Shown: piece after piece, positions 15,764 to 24,520 of the stretch
Numbering within the stretch: the stretch's first letter is position 1
How the letters are laid out: every line of letters begins with the position of its first letter
Source: Rhodoferax ferrireducens
GTDB lineage: Bacteria; Pseudomonadota; Gammaproteobacteria; Burkholderiales; Burkholderiaceae_C
Length of the DNA: 64,000 bases
Assembly (NCBI RefSeq): GCF_003347515.1
Contig: NZ_QEII01000290.1
Coordinates: 248,001 to 312,000, forward strand
Reading direction: 5' to 3'
Program-made: the position numbers and the translations under genes
Notes under the pieces: generated by a model
What the model was told of the DNA's origin: nothing
Seen by the model: the letters and a program-made list of their open reading frames with translations, nothing else
Database searches by the model: none

Positions 15764-17362
15764 TCACCCCACCAGTTCAATCGAGTGACTGGGTGCTGAT
15801 CCCGTGCCGACGTTTAACTGGAAGGTCTTGCCATGCAGCAGCGGGTACTTGCCGAGTTTCAGTGTCTGCATCAGTGAATCCAGCGTTTGAACCGGATCGA
15901 CGGACCGCAGGTGACTAATCAGATCGGCCAGCGTGCTGCGGTCGGCATCCAGGTCGCTCTCAAGGAACTGGCCGTTTTCGTCCGTAAAGGACGAGGCCTG
16001 ACGTACCGGCTCCCCCGAGGTTTCGCCAGCAGGGATGTACAAGGTGTCGCCATGGTAGATGCCAGCATCGGTGATCTCCACCGTTTCGCCACCGACCTTG
16101 ATCCGTACCGCTCCGCACAGGATGACGGTTGGCCAGACCCAACGTCCCTCCAGGACCGTGCGGTGCTGTTCTGACAGCGCCTCGACAGTCAACGCTTCGA
16201 ATTCGAAGTAGCGCACGTGGTGATGTACCCAGTGATCGGCGTGCAAGCCATTCCAACCGAACACCAGATAGTCCCTGGCCCTGGCCAGCATCCAGCGGCC
16301 AGCGTTGTCGTCGCTCAGCCAATCGAGGTCGACCAGGGTCACCGCACCGCTTTCGATGGCTTCGCGTGTCGGTGCGGTCGTCACTGGCTGCACGTAGTCA
16401 CGGTGGCTGGCGTTGTCCAGAATCGGGTAGCCGACGATGGCGTCAAACAACTCGCATGGCAGCACATCAAGGTCATTGAGCAGGTCGACATGTCCCCAGG
16501 CCCGCATCGCGGCGTAGTAGATTTCGACGAAGCGATCAGGCGAGAGCTGGGCCTTGGCGACTTCCAGTATTCGGCGCCAGCCCTCCTTCAACTCGGCCTC
16601 AATGCGTTTGCGCTGAACGTCCTCGTCGATCAGCTTGTCGCGGTCCGGCAGGCGAGCCACGAACTGGCGCGAATCCAGGTGCACGACGTTGACATCTCCC
16701 AGCAGGTGGTAGCTCGTGTTCAGGACACAAAACCCTTGCAGGAACACCATCGTGTGGTGGCTGTGTTTGCCATCGTGCTTGCCCGTGAGATGGACTGTCC
16801 CCATCGGGCTTGGCATCGTCGCGAGGTGTGCTTCGGCCAAGCGCCGTTCCAGCGCTTGGCCATTGAACAGCACCGGCACCGGGAAACCCAGGCACAAAGT
16901 CGCGATGCGTGCCCCCAGGTCGGGCAGGTCAACCCCGTGCAGTTCGATCCGCGTTCCGGCGATGGCGTCGGATTCCCCGACCTGCATCACCTCAATGGGC
17001 GACTTGGCCAGCGCGGCGCTGGTGTCGAAGTCGACCCATTGGCAGCCAGAAGTCACGACACAGCGCGAAGTGGCATAAAGGCATTTGGAGAAACCCACCC
17101 CAAAGGGGCGTTCCTCGGCGCAGGTGGACGCGTCCCAGCCGGACTCGTTGAAGCTCAGGAGCTTCTGGAAATCGTCGATGCCACGGCCGTCGTCGGTGAC
17201 GAGCAGAACCTTGGAGACCGCGTCGTGGCGGATTCCAATTTGCGTCGCACCGGCTCTGCGGGCGTTTTGCAACAGCTCGGAAATGAGTGTGAAGCGATCG
17301 GTGAAGGCGTAGCGCTGGTTGCGCAGCGTGCCTTCCTCGTTGATTCGAACCTGTATCTGCAT
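15764..17362 (-). CDS. GHKL-family ATPase (Hsp90/MutL/histidine-kinase fold)
   Basis: 532 aa from the ATG at 17362, with AAGGAG eight bases upstream. The ATP-binding (Bergerat) fold is complete: N-box ELLQNARRAG at 29-38, the G1 motif DDGRGI at 57-62, and the G2 motif PFGVGFSK at 86-93. After about residue 230 the sequence matches no family I recognise and there is no obvious phosphoacceptor His, kinase dimerisation domain or nuclease motif. It sits immediately upstream of the primase-like gene, overlapping its translation region. Possible roles are a DNA-processing clamp, a chaperone, or anti-phage or entry functions. Confidence 0.75.
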   Translation of the reverse strand: MQIQVRINEEGTLRNQRYAFTDRFTLISELLQNARRAGATQIGIRHDAVSKVLLVTDDGRGIDDFQKLLSFNESGWDASTCAEERPFGVGFSKCLYATSRCVVTSGCQWVDFDTSAALAKSPIEVMQVGESDAIAGTRIELHGVDLPDLGARIATLCLGFPVPVLFNGQALERRLAEAHLATMPSPMGTVHLTGKHDGKHSHHTMVFLQGFCVLNTSYHLLGDVNVVHLDSRQFVARLPDRDKLIDEDVQRKRIEAELKEGWRRILEVAKAQLSPDRFVEIYYAAMRAWGHVDLLNDLDVLPCELFDAIVGYPILDNASHRDYVQPVTTAPTREAIESGAVTLVDLDWLSDDNAGRWMLARARDYLVFGWNGLHADHWVHHHVRYFEFEALTVEALSEQHRTVLEGRWVWPTVILCGAVRIKVGGETVEITDAGIYHGDTLYIPAGETSGEPVRQASSFTDENGQFLESDLDADRSTLADLISHLRSVDPVQTLDSLMQTLKLGKYPLLHGKTFQLNVGTGSAPSHSIELVG

Positions 17363-17430
17363 GAAATTCTCCTTGAATGCAGGCGGAAACTGCCCCAGGC
17401 GGGATAGGCCCGCCATGGGGAAATAGACGG

Positions 17431-17746
17431 TCAGCCGGGACGGCGAACCAATGGGGTGAACAGGTGCCTCGCGCGCAGGGCCTCGACCACGCTGTGATCG
17501 AGAAACTCCCAGGGCAGCAGGTGTTGGGAACTCAGGGCCTGCCCGTGTGTGTCAAGCCGCTCGACTTTGGAGCCCATCGGGTGCCACTGCACCCGGTAGC
17601 TCAGGCGGTCGGCACCGGCGATGACGAATGTGACCGGGTTTGCCAGTGAGCACTTCGCTTTCCTTCACCAGGAACTCGATGTGCTCCGGTGCCCGGACGT
17701 TCAGCAGCGGCATGTCGTTGCCGGGAATGGCTACATGGGTTGGCAT
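17431..17746 (-). pseudogene. Small element gene with a single-base frameshift
   Basis: Starts at an ATG (17746) with a good GAGGAA site and reads MPTHVAIPGNDMPLLN... for about 35 codons. After VLT the sensible continuation (NPVTFVIAGADRLSYRVQW ..., ending at 17431) lies in another frame. Removing one G in the GGCAAACCC stretch near 17650 would join both parts into about 104 residues. The span is 316 nt, one more than a multiple of three. Family unknown. It may be a true mutation, a sequencing error or less likely programmed shifting. Confidence 0.55.
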
Positions 17747-17756
17747 GGTGGATTCC

Positions 17757-18038
17757 TCAGTAGATGATGGGCTGGCAAAGCTCAATCGCTTCTGGCGCAG
17801 GGCCTGAAGCGGGATCTGACAGGTCGTCGTGCTGGGGGTCGGACCCCAGATGACGAACCTGCGTTGCAGAATTGCCGGTCGGCGAGGGGTTCGTCGGCCA
17901 GCAGTCGGTGGATGCCGAGTGTCGCAAGTGCTGCTGGGTTTCTTCCAGCAGTACGGCGTCTTCGTCATCCATGTGTCCCGTGATGCCGTAGGCGAAAAAT
18001 ATCGCCAGCAGGCACAGGGCGTCCTTGAGGGTGGACAT
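17757..18038 (-). CDS. Small putative membrane or exported protein
   Basis: 93 aa, family not recognised. TAGGAG precedes the ATG. The N-terminus is hydrophobic (about residues 4-20, LCLLAIFFAYGITG), followed by an acidic segment and a Pro/Ser-rich tail, so it may be a small membrane-anchored protein. It lies 10 nt upstream of the frameshifted gene, in one operon with it and the GHKL/primase genes. Confidence 0.45.
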   Translation of the reverse strand: MSTLKDALCLLAIFFAYGITGHMDDEDAVLLEETQQHLRHSASTDCWPTNPSPTGNSATQVRHLGSDPQHDDLSDPASGPAPEAIELCQPIIY

Positions 18039-18100
18039 GGTCTACTCCTAAAAATGACCAGGCTTGCGGATCTATAGGTAAACCTGTAGGGTGGGGAGGG

Positions 18101-18667
18101 TCAGGCGAACAGGTCGTCCTGCACCGACAGCCGCTTGAGCTGCTCGTTAATCCACTGGGGGTTTTTGAGCAGTCGTGCCTCTGCCCACTCGGGGTTTCGG
18201 ATGACGGCTTCACGCACCCAGACCGGGTAGCGCTCCAGCGTGGCTGAGAGCCAGGCTTTCAGGCTGTTCTGGATGCGATCACGGACTTCCTGCGCATCGA
18301 CCAGACCGCAGTAGGCGATAGGGGACAGTGGGCTACAGCCGACGACGCGCAGGCAATTCACGAAAGAAAAGGGCTGCCGGTCTTTCTCGCGCTCGGTGAA
18401 AATCCAGCGCAGGGTGTCGAACTTCTCTTCCAGCGGCTTGTCCGGGTCAGCCAGGTGGCCGATCTCCTGCAACAGGCGCCAATGCAGGAAGACGATGTCT
18501 TCTTCGCTCCATTCGACCGGTGATGCATCATCGTCCAGCGGGTCATCGATGGTGCCTTGATCGGAAATAGCTGCGGGTCGCAGGTGCGAGGCCGCTGCAA
18601 AAGGTTGGAATACAAACCCCGCAGAAGCAGGGTGGAGTGCAGGGGGAAATGCGCTCGGGTTCAGCAT
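18101..18667 (-). CDS. Hypothetical protein, possible ICE accessory
   Basis: 188 aa from the ATG at 18667, which has GGAGG seven bases upstream; the frame extends further up without support. After a low-complexity first 55 residues, the protein is acidic/aromatic and helical, with an EEDIVFLHWRLLQEI segment and a C-terminal part with repeated NPEW/NPQW units. No family recognised. First gene of the 18667-to-14753 operon. Confidence 0.5.
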   Translation of the reverse strand: MLNPSAFPPALHPASAGFVFQPFAAASHLRPAAISDQGTIDDPLDDDASPVEWSEEDIVFLHWRLLQEIGHLADPDKPLEEKFDTLRWIFTEREKDRQPFSFVNCLRVVGCSPLSPIAYCGLVDAQEVRDRIQNSLKAWLSATLERYPVWVREAVIRNPEWAEARLLKNPQWINEQLKRLSVQDDLFA

Positions 18668-19203
18668 GGTTGCCTCCAGGAAAAATGCGAAGGCAACGCG
18701 CATCAGGGGTGAGGGCGAATGCCCGCACGGGGTGATGAATTGCCAGTACAAAACCGGCGGCTATGGGAAAAGGACTCCAGGGCTGGCTTGAAAGCGATAC
18801 GAACCGCCTTGATCGGTGTGCCAGCGACCGATCGAAGAAAGCTTTCGGGGGGAGGGCGCGGAGGAAACAGAGCACCTCCATCTCGCCGTCACCTCGGAAG
18901 CCGCTTCGACGGCATCACAGCATGGACATCTTTGGCGATGCGACTACAAGTTATGCCCCTTCAACCCACAAGGCGAGAGGGTGCACCTGTCAATTACAAA
19001 CTCCAGGGCTTGCCGTGTTTGAATGCAGGGCTAGCTGCTGCATGATGCTAAGGTAGCGGCACCGAAATGCAGGGTCAAGCCCCAAACACCGCAAAACCGA
19101 TGCTGATTCCGAAAAGGTGCCCAAGTGACAAGCATTGCGCGTGGTGAATGCAGGCGAGGGTGCGGATGATCGCTTGCAACATGGCATTCAGAGGAGCTTG
19201 AGC
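18668..19203. promoter_or_regulatory. Divergent intergenic control region with two AGCCCTGGAGT copies
   Basis: 536 bases without a convincing gene between the minus-strand operon (18667) and the DUF1845 gene (19204). It contains two copies of the core ACTCCAGGGCT (plus strand 18774-18784 and 19000-19010), the same core as at 14598. I see no terminator, tRNA or strong sigma-70 promoter, although both neighbours must be transcribed from here. Confidence 0.5.
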
Positions 19204-19956
19204 ATGTCTGATATTCAAATCGTGAAGATGGATGAGGGTGGCGTCAACGCGCGCATTCTAGCCAAGGAGACCAAGGCCGATTTTCGTCGCATCGAGGCGG
19301 CCAGCCTGAAGATGCGGGCTCGTTTTACCAGCGCAGAGGGCAAACGCTTCTTTGTGCGGCTGTTCAGTACGCTTCAGCTCAATACCCACTTTATTTCGGT
19401 AATTGCCCGGACTCGGCTGGATCACGAAGACGTTGCCAAGGTGGAGACAGCCATTCGGACTCAGATGGATGCCGTGAATGAGAGTCTCAACAAAGCCATT
19501 GATGGTGCCGAAGTGTTGTTCAAAATGCACGGCGTGACCAGCGTGGCGACCTACGATACGGTTCCGCTTGAGGTCGATGTGGGAGTCATGTCGTCCGCCG
19601 GTCGGCGTTACCTGGAAGTGTTGGGGAAGCTTGATCAACTCATGCCACTGTTGCAAACCTTGGAGATCCATGAGGTCATCACGGCGCAGGCGGTGGACAT
19701 CCAGCGGGCCGGTCTGAAACGCCAGGTGCGAAATGTTGCCAATGGGGCGCGGAATTTTGCAATGGGGCTGCGGCGACGGATGAATGCGTTGGGGAATCGG
19801 GATGACGAGGGTACCGAGCGCGTGTCGGGCGGCGCAGGGCGCGACGTAGCCGAAGGCCCGAACACTGAGGTCGTAACAGGCGATGACGCGGAAGTCGGCG
19901 CGGACGCACGCAATGGGATTGATTTTGTAGAGCAAAATACCAAAGGAGAGTCGTGA
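19204..19956 (+). CDS. DUF1845 (AcaB-like) conjugative element regulator
   Basis: 250 aa from the ATG at 19204, preceded by AGGAG. The helical body (about residues 25-190, including RTRLDHEDVAKVETAIRTQMDAVNESLNKAIDGAEVLFK) resembles the DUF1845 family widespread in conjugative elements; one member, AcaB, was described as a transcriptional activator on IncC plasmids. The C-terminal 50 residues are acidic and low-complexity. It is the only gene in this part on the plus strand, facing the integrase end, and likely regulates element genes. Confidence 0.65.
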   Translation: MSDIQIVKMDEGGVNARILAKETKADFRRIEAASLKMRARFTSAEGKRFFVRLFSTLQLNTHFISVIARTRLDHEDVAKVETAIRTQMDAVNESLNKAIDGAEVLFKMHGVTSVATYDTVPLEVDVGVMSSAGRRYLEVLGKLDQLMPLLQTLEIHEVITAQAVDIQRAGLKRQVRNVANGARNFAMGLRRRMNALGNRDDEGTERVSGGAGRDVAEGPNTEVVTGDDAEVGADARNGIDFVEQNTKGES

Positions 19957-20417
19957 CTGCCTATGTGTGGTTCCGGTGAGCGGTCCAACCGCCACATGTA
20001 ATGATCCGACCTCTACCGCGTTTTAGGGGGTAAGACACTTTTTTGTATGGTCATAGCCCGTTAACGGATATAAATCCACATCGGGGCCTCACCGGTGGCG
20101 GTCTAAAGCCGTGCGTCTGGTGTCTCCCCCGTTGTTCACACAACGGCGTCGCAGTCGATACCTGCCTTCTCCCAAATAATTTGAGCGCCATTCCGGTCTC
20201 CATCCTACGCAAGCGGATTGAATCATTTGAATTTCCATACGCACTTTTCCTGATGCGAAAAGTGAAGTTTTGTCTCTATTTTCATACCGCATGACCGGAA
20301 CGCCTGCGGTGTCACGACGAGTTCAGCGTTTCTATCGGCGTGCGCAATCCTGACCTAGTGCGGCCGCGACAGTGTGGGTCAAACCTTTATCGGCGTATGC
20401 CGTGACGAGGCCAGATC
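19957..20417. other. 461-bp noncoding region rich in inverted repeats
   Basis: No gene fits. Three clear dyads occur: CCGTTAACGG (20058-20067, perfect), CGTTGT-N4-ACAACG (20130-20145), and CACTTTTC-N7-GAAAAGTG (20242-20264), the last followed by a T-rich stretch. Such clustering between an element regulator and an AlpA-like gene is what an oriT, attachment or excision-control region could look like, or the last dyad may simply end transcription from the DUF1845 gene. The sequence alone cannot decide. Confidence 0.4.
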
Positions 20418-20693
20418 ATGCCCAAGCAACCTTCAATTTCATCCTTCCCTACGGCGACGTTTTCTATCCCGTCGCTAGCGCCCACATTGCCTGAGACCGG
20501 CTTTCTACGGCAGCCGCAGGTGCTGGCGTTTGTACCGATCTCAAAGTCCACTTTATGGCGGCGTATCCAATCTCGGTCCTTCCCGGCGCCGGTGAAACTT
20601 TCCGTTCGCGTTACAGTGTGGCGAGCAGAGGACGTCCGGCGCTGGATTGCGGAGCAGGGAGGAGGATCGGCAGATGGCGCACGAAGCGGATGA
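20418..20693 (+). CDS. AlpA-family DNA-binding regulator or excisionase-like protein
   Basis: 91 aa. The central part GFLRQPQVLAFVPISKSTLWRRIQSRSFPAPVKLSVRVTVWR matches AlpA/MerR-like winged helix proteins: recognition helix around residues 42-50, followed by the FPAPVKL wing and W-x-x-x-D-V-R-W-I helix. AlpA proteins control integrase or excision genes of phages and genomic islands. It lies upstream of the recombinase-like gene, separated from it by the ISL3 insertion, so the original pair may have been adjacent. Confidence 0.78.
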   Translation: MPKQPSISSFPTATFSIPSLAPTLPETGFLRQPQVLAFVPISKSTLWRRIQSRSFPAPVKLSVRVTVWRAEDVRRWIAEQGGGSADGARSG

Positions 20694-20952
20694 CCCCCAT
20701 TTGGGTAGATGGCTGCTGCAGGGCTTGCAACCATGGTCATTGGACAAGGCTGTCAGTTTGAGATATGGTGCCGAATACTCAAGATGGCATCGCGGTTAGC
20801 TGTCAGCCTATGTGCGACCAGAAATCCGTCAGCGGCGACTATCGTCATTTTGGGAAAGCCTCAAGTCTTGCTCCCGATCAAGATAGCTGCTTCCGATGTG
20901 CCAGCGAACGTGTGCCATTCGTGATAGCAGATCGCAGACCTTAATTGTTTTT

Positions 20953-22298
20953 GAAAACATGGTTCTTCATCAATTTCACTGTGATTTTCTGCTCGCTGCG
21001 GGACAATCCAGTGCTTCAAAATTACCAGCTTGAACATGAAAGACACCGCGCTGTATGAGCAACTTCTTGGGCTGAAGGCACCTTGGTCGGTCAAGAAGGT
21101 AGATCTTTCTTTGGCAGACCAGCGTGTGGTGGTCGAAGTTGTTTTGAAGAAAGGTAAGGTGTGGGCGGACCCCACTGATGCGACCAAGAGAGCGCACATC
21201 AATGGTTGGAGCGAGCGCCAGTGGCGTCATCTGGATACATGCCAGTTTGAGACGGTCATCAAGGCGCGTATTCCCCAACTCAAATTCAGTGACGGCACGG
21301 TCGAAGAGTTGACGGTGCCCTGGGCGGAGCGCTACAGCCGGGTCACCACCTTGATGGCGGGGTTTGTTATCAAACTGCTTGAGGCCTGTCCCACCACGCA
21401 AGCAGTCTGTACGCTCACCCGACTGTCCTGGAGCACGGTCAATGCCATCATGGTCAGCGCCGTGGAGCGAGGCATGCTGCGGCGTACGGAGGAAGAGATT
21501 GCGTACCTTGGAATCGATGAGAAGAGTTCTGAGAAGGGGCACACCTATGCCAGCATCCTGACCGACATCGACCGCTCGCGGGTACTTGACTTGGTGCCAG
21601 AGCGAAAGCTTGAAGCGGCCGTTGGTTTGTTGGAGACGCTCACGCCGGCGCAACGCCTGTCGGTCAAGGCGGTGGCCATGGATATGTGGCCTGCGTACAT
21701 GAGTGCAACCAGGCAAAGCATGCCGCAGGCGGACATCGTGCACGACAAGTTTCACATCTCCAAGTACCTCGGCGAGGCGGTGGATGCGGTGAGAAAGCAG
21801 GAACACCGCAAATTGTCCCAAGCGGGCACATCCCCGTTGGCAGGCAGCAAATGGGCATGGCTGAAAAAGTATCCCGACGGCCGTAGCGCCGAGGCCATCG
21901 CGTTTCGGGCCTTGAACCAGCTCAACCTGAAAACCAGCAGAGCTTGGTGCATCAAGGAAAACTTCAGCCAGTTCTGGAGCTACAGCTACAAGGGTGCTGC
22001 CAGACGCTTCTTCAAGGCCTGGTCGAACAACGCGATGCGCAGCAAGTTGGAGCCAGTCAAAAAGGTAGTCAAGATGCTCAGGCGCCACGAAGACGGGCTG
22101 CTCAACTTCAGTAAACACAGAATCAGCAACGCCTGTGCAGAAGGTTTCAACAGTGCCATCCAACTCATCAAGGCAAATGCCCGTGGGTTCCGTAACTTCA
22201 CCAACTACCGGGCAAGGATTCTGTTTCATTGTGGCAGGTTGAACTTGGCGATGGCCTAGGAAAAATTCACAGTGAATTCAACGAAGCTCCGAAAACAT
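20953..22298. mobile_element. ISL3-family insertion sequence with 8-bp target duplication
   Basis: The element spans 20961-22290 (1330 bp). Its ends are imperfect inverted repeats: GGTTCTTCATCAATTTCACT on the left and GGAGCTTCGTTGAATTCACT on the right when reversed. It is flanked on both sides by the direct repeat GAAAACAT (20953-20960 and 22291-22298), the 8-bp duplication expected for ISL3. The intact duplication and full transposase suggest recent insertion. No coding frame is visibly interrupted; it lies between the AlpA-like and recombinase-like genes. Confidence 0.93.
21036..22259 (+). CDS. ISL3-family transposase
   Basis: 407 aa from the ATG at 21036 (a TTG six bases upstream is an alternative). 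The DDE catalytic residues lie in YLGIDEKS, AMDMWPAY and CAEGFNSAI, all in the normal ISL3 order, and WRHLDTCQFET marks the N-terminal domain. Compared with many ISL3 enzymes the paired cysteines of the N-terminal zinc finger are missing; WSERQWRHLD is kept. The reading frame is intact and the element has both ends, so it is probably active. Confidence 0.92.
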   Translation: MKDTALYEQLLGLKAPWSVKKVDLSLADQRVVVEVVLKKGKVWADPTDATKRAHINGWSERQWRHLDTCQFETVIKARIPQLKFSDGTVEELTVPWAERYSRVTTLMAGFVIKLLEACPTTQAVCTLTRLSWSTVNAIMVSAVERGMLRRTEEEIAYLGIDEKSSEKGHTYASILTDIDRSRVLDLVPERKLEAAVGLLETLTPAQRLSVKAVAMDMWPAYMSATRQSMPQADIVHDKFHISKYLGEAVDAVRKQEHRKLSQAGTSPLAGSKWAWLKKYPDGRSAEAIAFRALNQLNLKTSRAWCIKENFSQFWSYSYKGAARRFFKAWSNNAMRSKLEPVKKVVKMLRRHEDGLLNFSKHRISNACAEGFNSAIQLIKANARGFRNFTNYRARILFHCGRLNLAMA

Positions 22299-22573
22299 AA
22301 ATAGTTTTCTTCTCAATTTCGAAAAGTTTGGTGCCACTCGACCAGCGGCCGCTGTTGATGTGGCTGCGCTCCGTTTCCCCTGGGTTGGCATTCTCGCCGC
22401 TGCAAGGCAGCACGCGGTGATCATTGTGGTCGTCTCGCCAACCAACGTTCGATATGCGCTGTCTAGAAAGGAAATGGCCAATACCGAAACCCCCCATGTT
22501 TTCTGGCGATTTACCCTAGCAGCCTTACGCAAAGCGTTTCAGCATAGAAACATGTCAGGAGCACGGGTTTAGT

Positions 22574-23536
22574 ATGAACGAAAACATCAAGCTACATGGT
22601 CGAGATCAACGCGCTGATAGTGCAAATGAGTCGGTGACACAATCTGTCGAAATGCTCAAGGCGGTGATCAGTGGCGTGACGTACGAGGTTGTCGCTGCCC
22701 AGTTCGGCAAGTCGCGTACCGCCGTAGAGCGGCGGATCAAAGCGATAGCGGCCCAGTTAACCAAGGTAGTGGGCATCCAGGGTCTCAACGAGGAAGGCGC
22801 GGCCTTCGTCCGCCGTCTGCGAATACACCGAGAGGCGATCTTGATCGCGCTGGAGTCCTTCAAGCCAGCGGCACCCTTCGGTCCCCGGCAGACACGTATC
22901 GTCTCCCACGGGGAAATCGTTCAGGCAGCGCAGCGCATTAGGGGCCGCAGCAGTCGGCCGTGGCACGATCTCGCCCTGTTTTACATGTTGTTTGCCACAG
23001 GTGCCCGGCCATTGGAAATCGCGCGACTGGAAGTGCGAGACTACCTTGATTCGGACGGCAACGTTCGCCAGGAATCCAAGATACGGGCCGACGTGGCCAT
23101 CACAGGAAAGATCAGACCCTTGCATTTCAGCAGTACCAAGCTTGACGAGGTGCTGGCGCAGTACCTGCAGGAGCGGCTGGCACTGAAGCTGGGTATATGC
23201 ACAGCGGATGCTTATCGGGGTCTCGATCCTGATAGCCGTTTGTTCCTCTCGGCCGCAGGCGAAGGTTTCAAGATCACGCCCTATGGCAAAGAAGGACAGC
23301 GGCGCTTTCTGTGCCGTCCCATTCTGGAAACTTACGGCAAGCTGTTCAGGTATTCCGAACTGGAGGGCGTGACTGCACTATCGGTGCGACGCACCGTTAT
23401 CTCTCGGCTGTATGAGCGTGGTGCCGACGAAAGCCAGGTCGGTCTTTTGCTGGGGATCAGTGAGCGTAGCGCAGTGAGGGAGTTGTTTTCCAGGCACAAA
23501 CCGACCATTGCGGTTCTGGTTGACGAACTGATCTGA
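22574..23536 (+). CDS. Tyrosine-recombinase-like protein lacking the nucleophile
   Basis: 320 aa. The N-terminus contains a helix-turn-helix segment (AAQFGKSRTAVERRIKAI, about residues 40-58). The core resembles tyrosine recombinases: ATGARPLEIARLEVRDY carries the first Arg, and VRRTVISRLYERGADESQVGLLLGIS corresponds to the box 2 helix with its Arg. The usual box 2 His is Arg, the LGH His is Ile, and the final Tyr position reads ELFSRH (Phe). Either an inactive regulator derived from an integrase, or an enzyme with an unusual active site. It lies at the right end of the conjugative block. Confidence 0.65.
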   Translation: MNENIKLHGRDQRADSANESVTQSVEMLKAVISGVTYEVVAAQFGKSRTAVERRIKAIAAQLTKVVGIQGLNEEGAAFVRRLRIHREAILIALESFKPAAPFGPRQTRIVSHGEIVQAAQRIRGRSSRPWHDLALFYMLFATGARPLEIARLEVRDYLDSDGNVRQESKIRADVAITGKIRPLHFSSTKLDEVLAQYLQERLALKLGICTADAYRGLDPDSRLFLSAAGEGFKITPYGKEGQRRFLCRPILETYGKLFRYSELEGVTALSVRRTVISRLYERGADESQVGLLLGISERSAVRELFSRHKPTIAVLVDELI

Positions 23537-23690
23537 GGTGCCGGGTTTACTTGACGCCGAAATCCCGCCACATTTTGCTCTGTATTTATTGATGCTCTCC
23601 GGGCCGGGCGGCACAGCATGGTTGATTGGGAGCTTGTTAACTCACGACCGGCACGGCCGACAGGCGTGCCAATGAACGACGATTCATGGT

Positions 23691-24381
23691 TTAACTTCGC
23701 TTATTTTGAACAGACGTTTTGTTTACCTCGTTTTCTTCCTGTGGATTGCCATCGAAGATGGTACTGCGGCGGCGCTGAAGGTAGGCATCGCGGGTGAATG
23801 CGTATTTGTCGAGCGCAGCATGTTCCAGTATCGCAGTGGCTTTCAGCAATTCCGACCGGGTGTCAATGGCTCTCCCCACGGTCAAGGTGTTGCGCGTAGG
23901 GACATGCGCGATGTTGCCAACGATATCGCCCTGCATGTCCACAGGAAGTGCCACCGTCTCGCGCAGGCTGGAAGGTCCCAGCAAGGGCAGGGCAAGATAG
24001 GGACCGGGCGCGACCCCCCACCCCAATAACCCAGGGTATGACCGAAACCTTGGTGTGCTTCTCGATCCGCATCTCGCTAGCCACGTCCAGCACGCCCCCC
24101 ACACCAAAGAAGGTATTGACGCCAAAACGGGCAAGGCTGTCTGCCGCCGCCTCGCCTTTGAGTTGCAGGGCGTTGTTCACAAACGGCCACGCATCTTCCA
24201 GATTGCCAAAAAAATTACCCACCCCGCGACGCACTTGCGCCGGCAGGACATCACGATAGGCGGTGGCCACGGGCTTGAGCACCGCCTTATCCACAGCGTC
24301 GTTGAACGGGAAGACGCCACGATTGAAGGGCTCAAGTGGATCGCGCGGATTGGCCGTGGGCCTGCTGGGACAGCCGGAGAG
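23691..24381 (-). pseudogene. mlaA: Decayed MlaA (VacJ) outer-membrane lipoprotein gene
   Basis: Read on the minus strand, pieces in three frames together give MlaA: a lipobox LSGC at the upper end, DPLEPFNRGVF, FGNLEDAWPFVNNALQ, FGHTLGYWG and GPYLALPLLGPSS, then RYLQRRRS-like C-terminus ending at 23691. At least two shifts occur near 24020-24040 (around AAGGTTTCGG and the GGGGTGGGGGG run), and no start codon precedes the lipobox. MlaA normally removes misplaced phospholipids from the outer membrane. Its decay at the junction of the element and the catabolic island suggests past rearrangement. Confidence 0.8.
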
Positions 24382-24520
24382 TGGACCAGTGGCGCGCCCG
24401 TTTCACCGATCGCCGTATCGCGCGGCTGTCCGGCGATGTGCACTGCTTCCGTGCGTGGAGTGCTGATGCATGTCACGGTTAGTCCCGTGGCTCGTTTCTT
24501 TCTGCCCCGTCATTTACCGG

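Noticed and set aside
15764..17362. Calling the GHKL protein a sensor histidine kinase
   Set aside because: No sensor, dimerisation helix or phosphoacceptor His, and no response regulator nearby.
20694..20960. Possible small genes between the AlpA-like gene and the ISL3 element
   Set aside because: Open frames of 60-70 codons lack ribosome sites and family features; nothing supportable was seen.
22299..22573. Small frames upstream of the recombinase-like gene
   Set aside because: Short overlapping frames on both strands without start signals or recognisable motifs; treated as noncoding.
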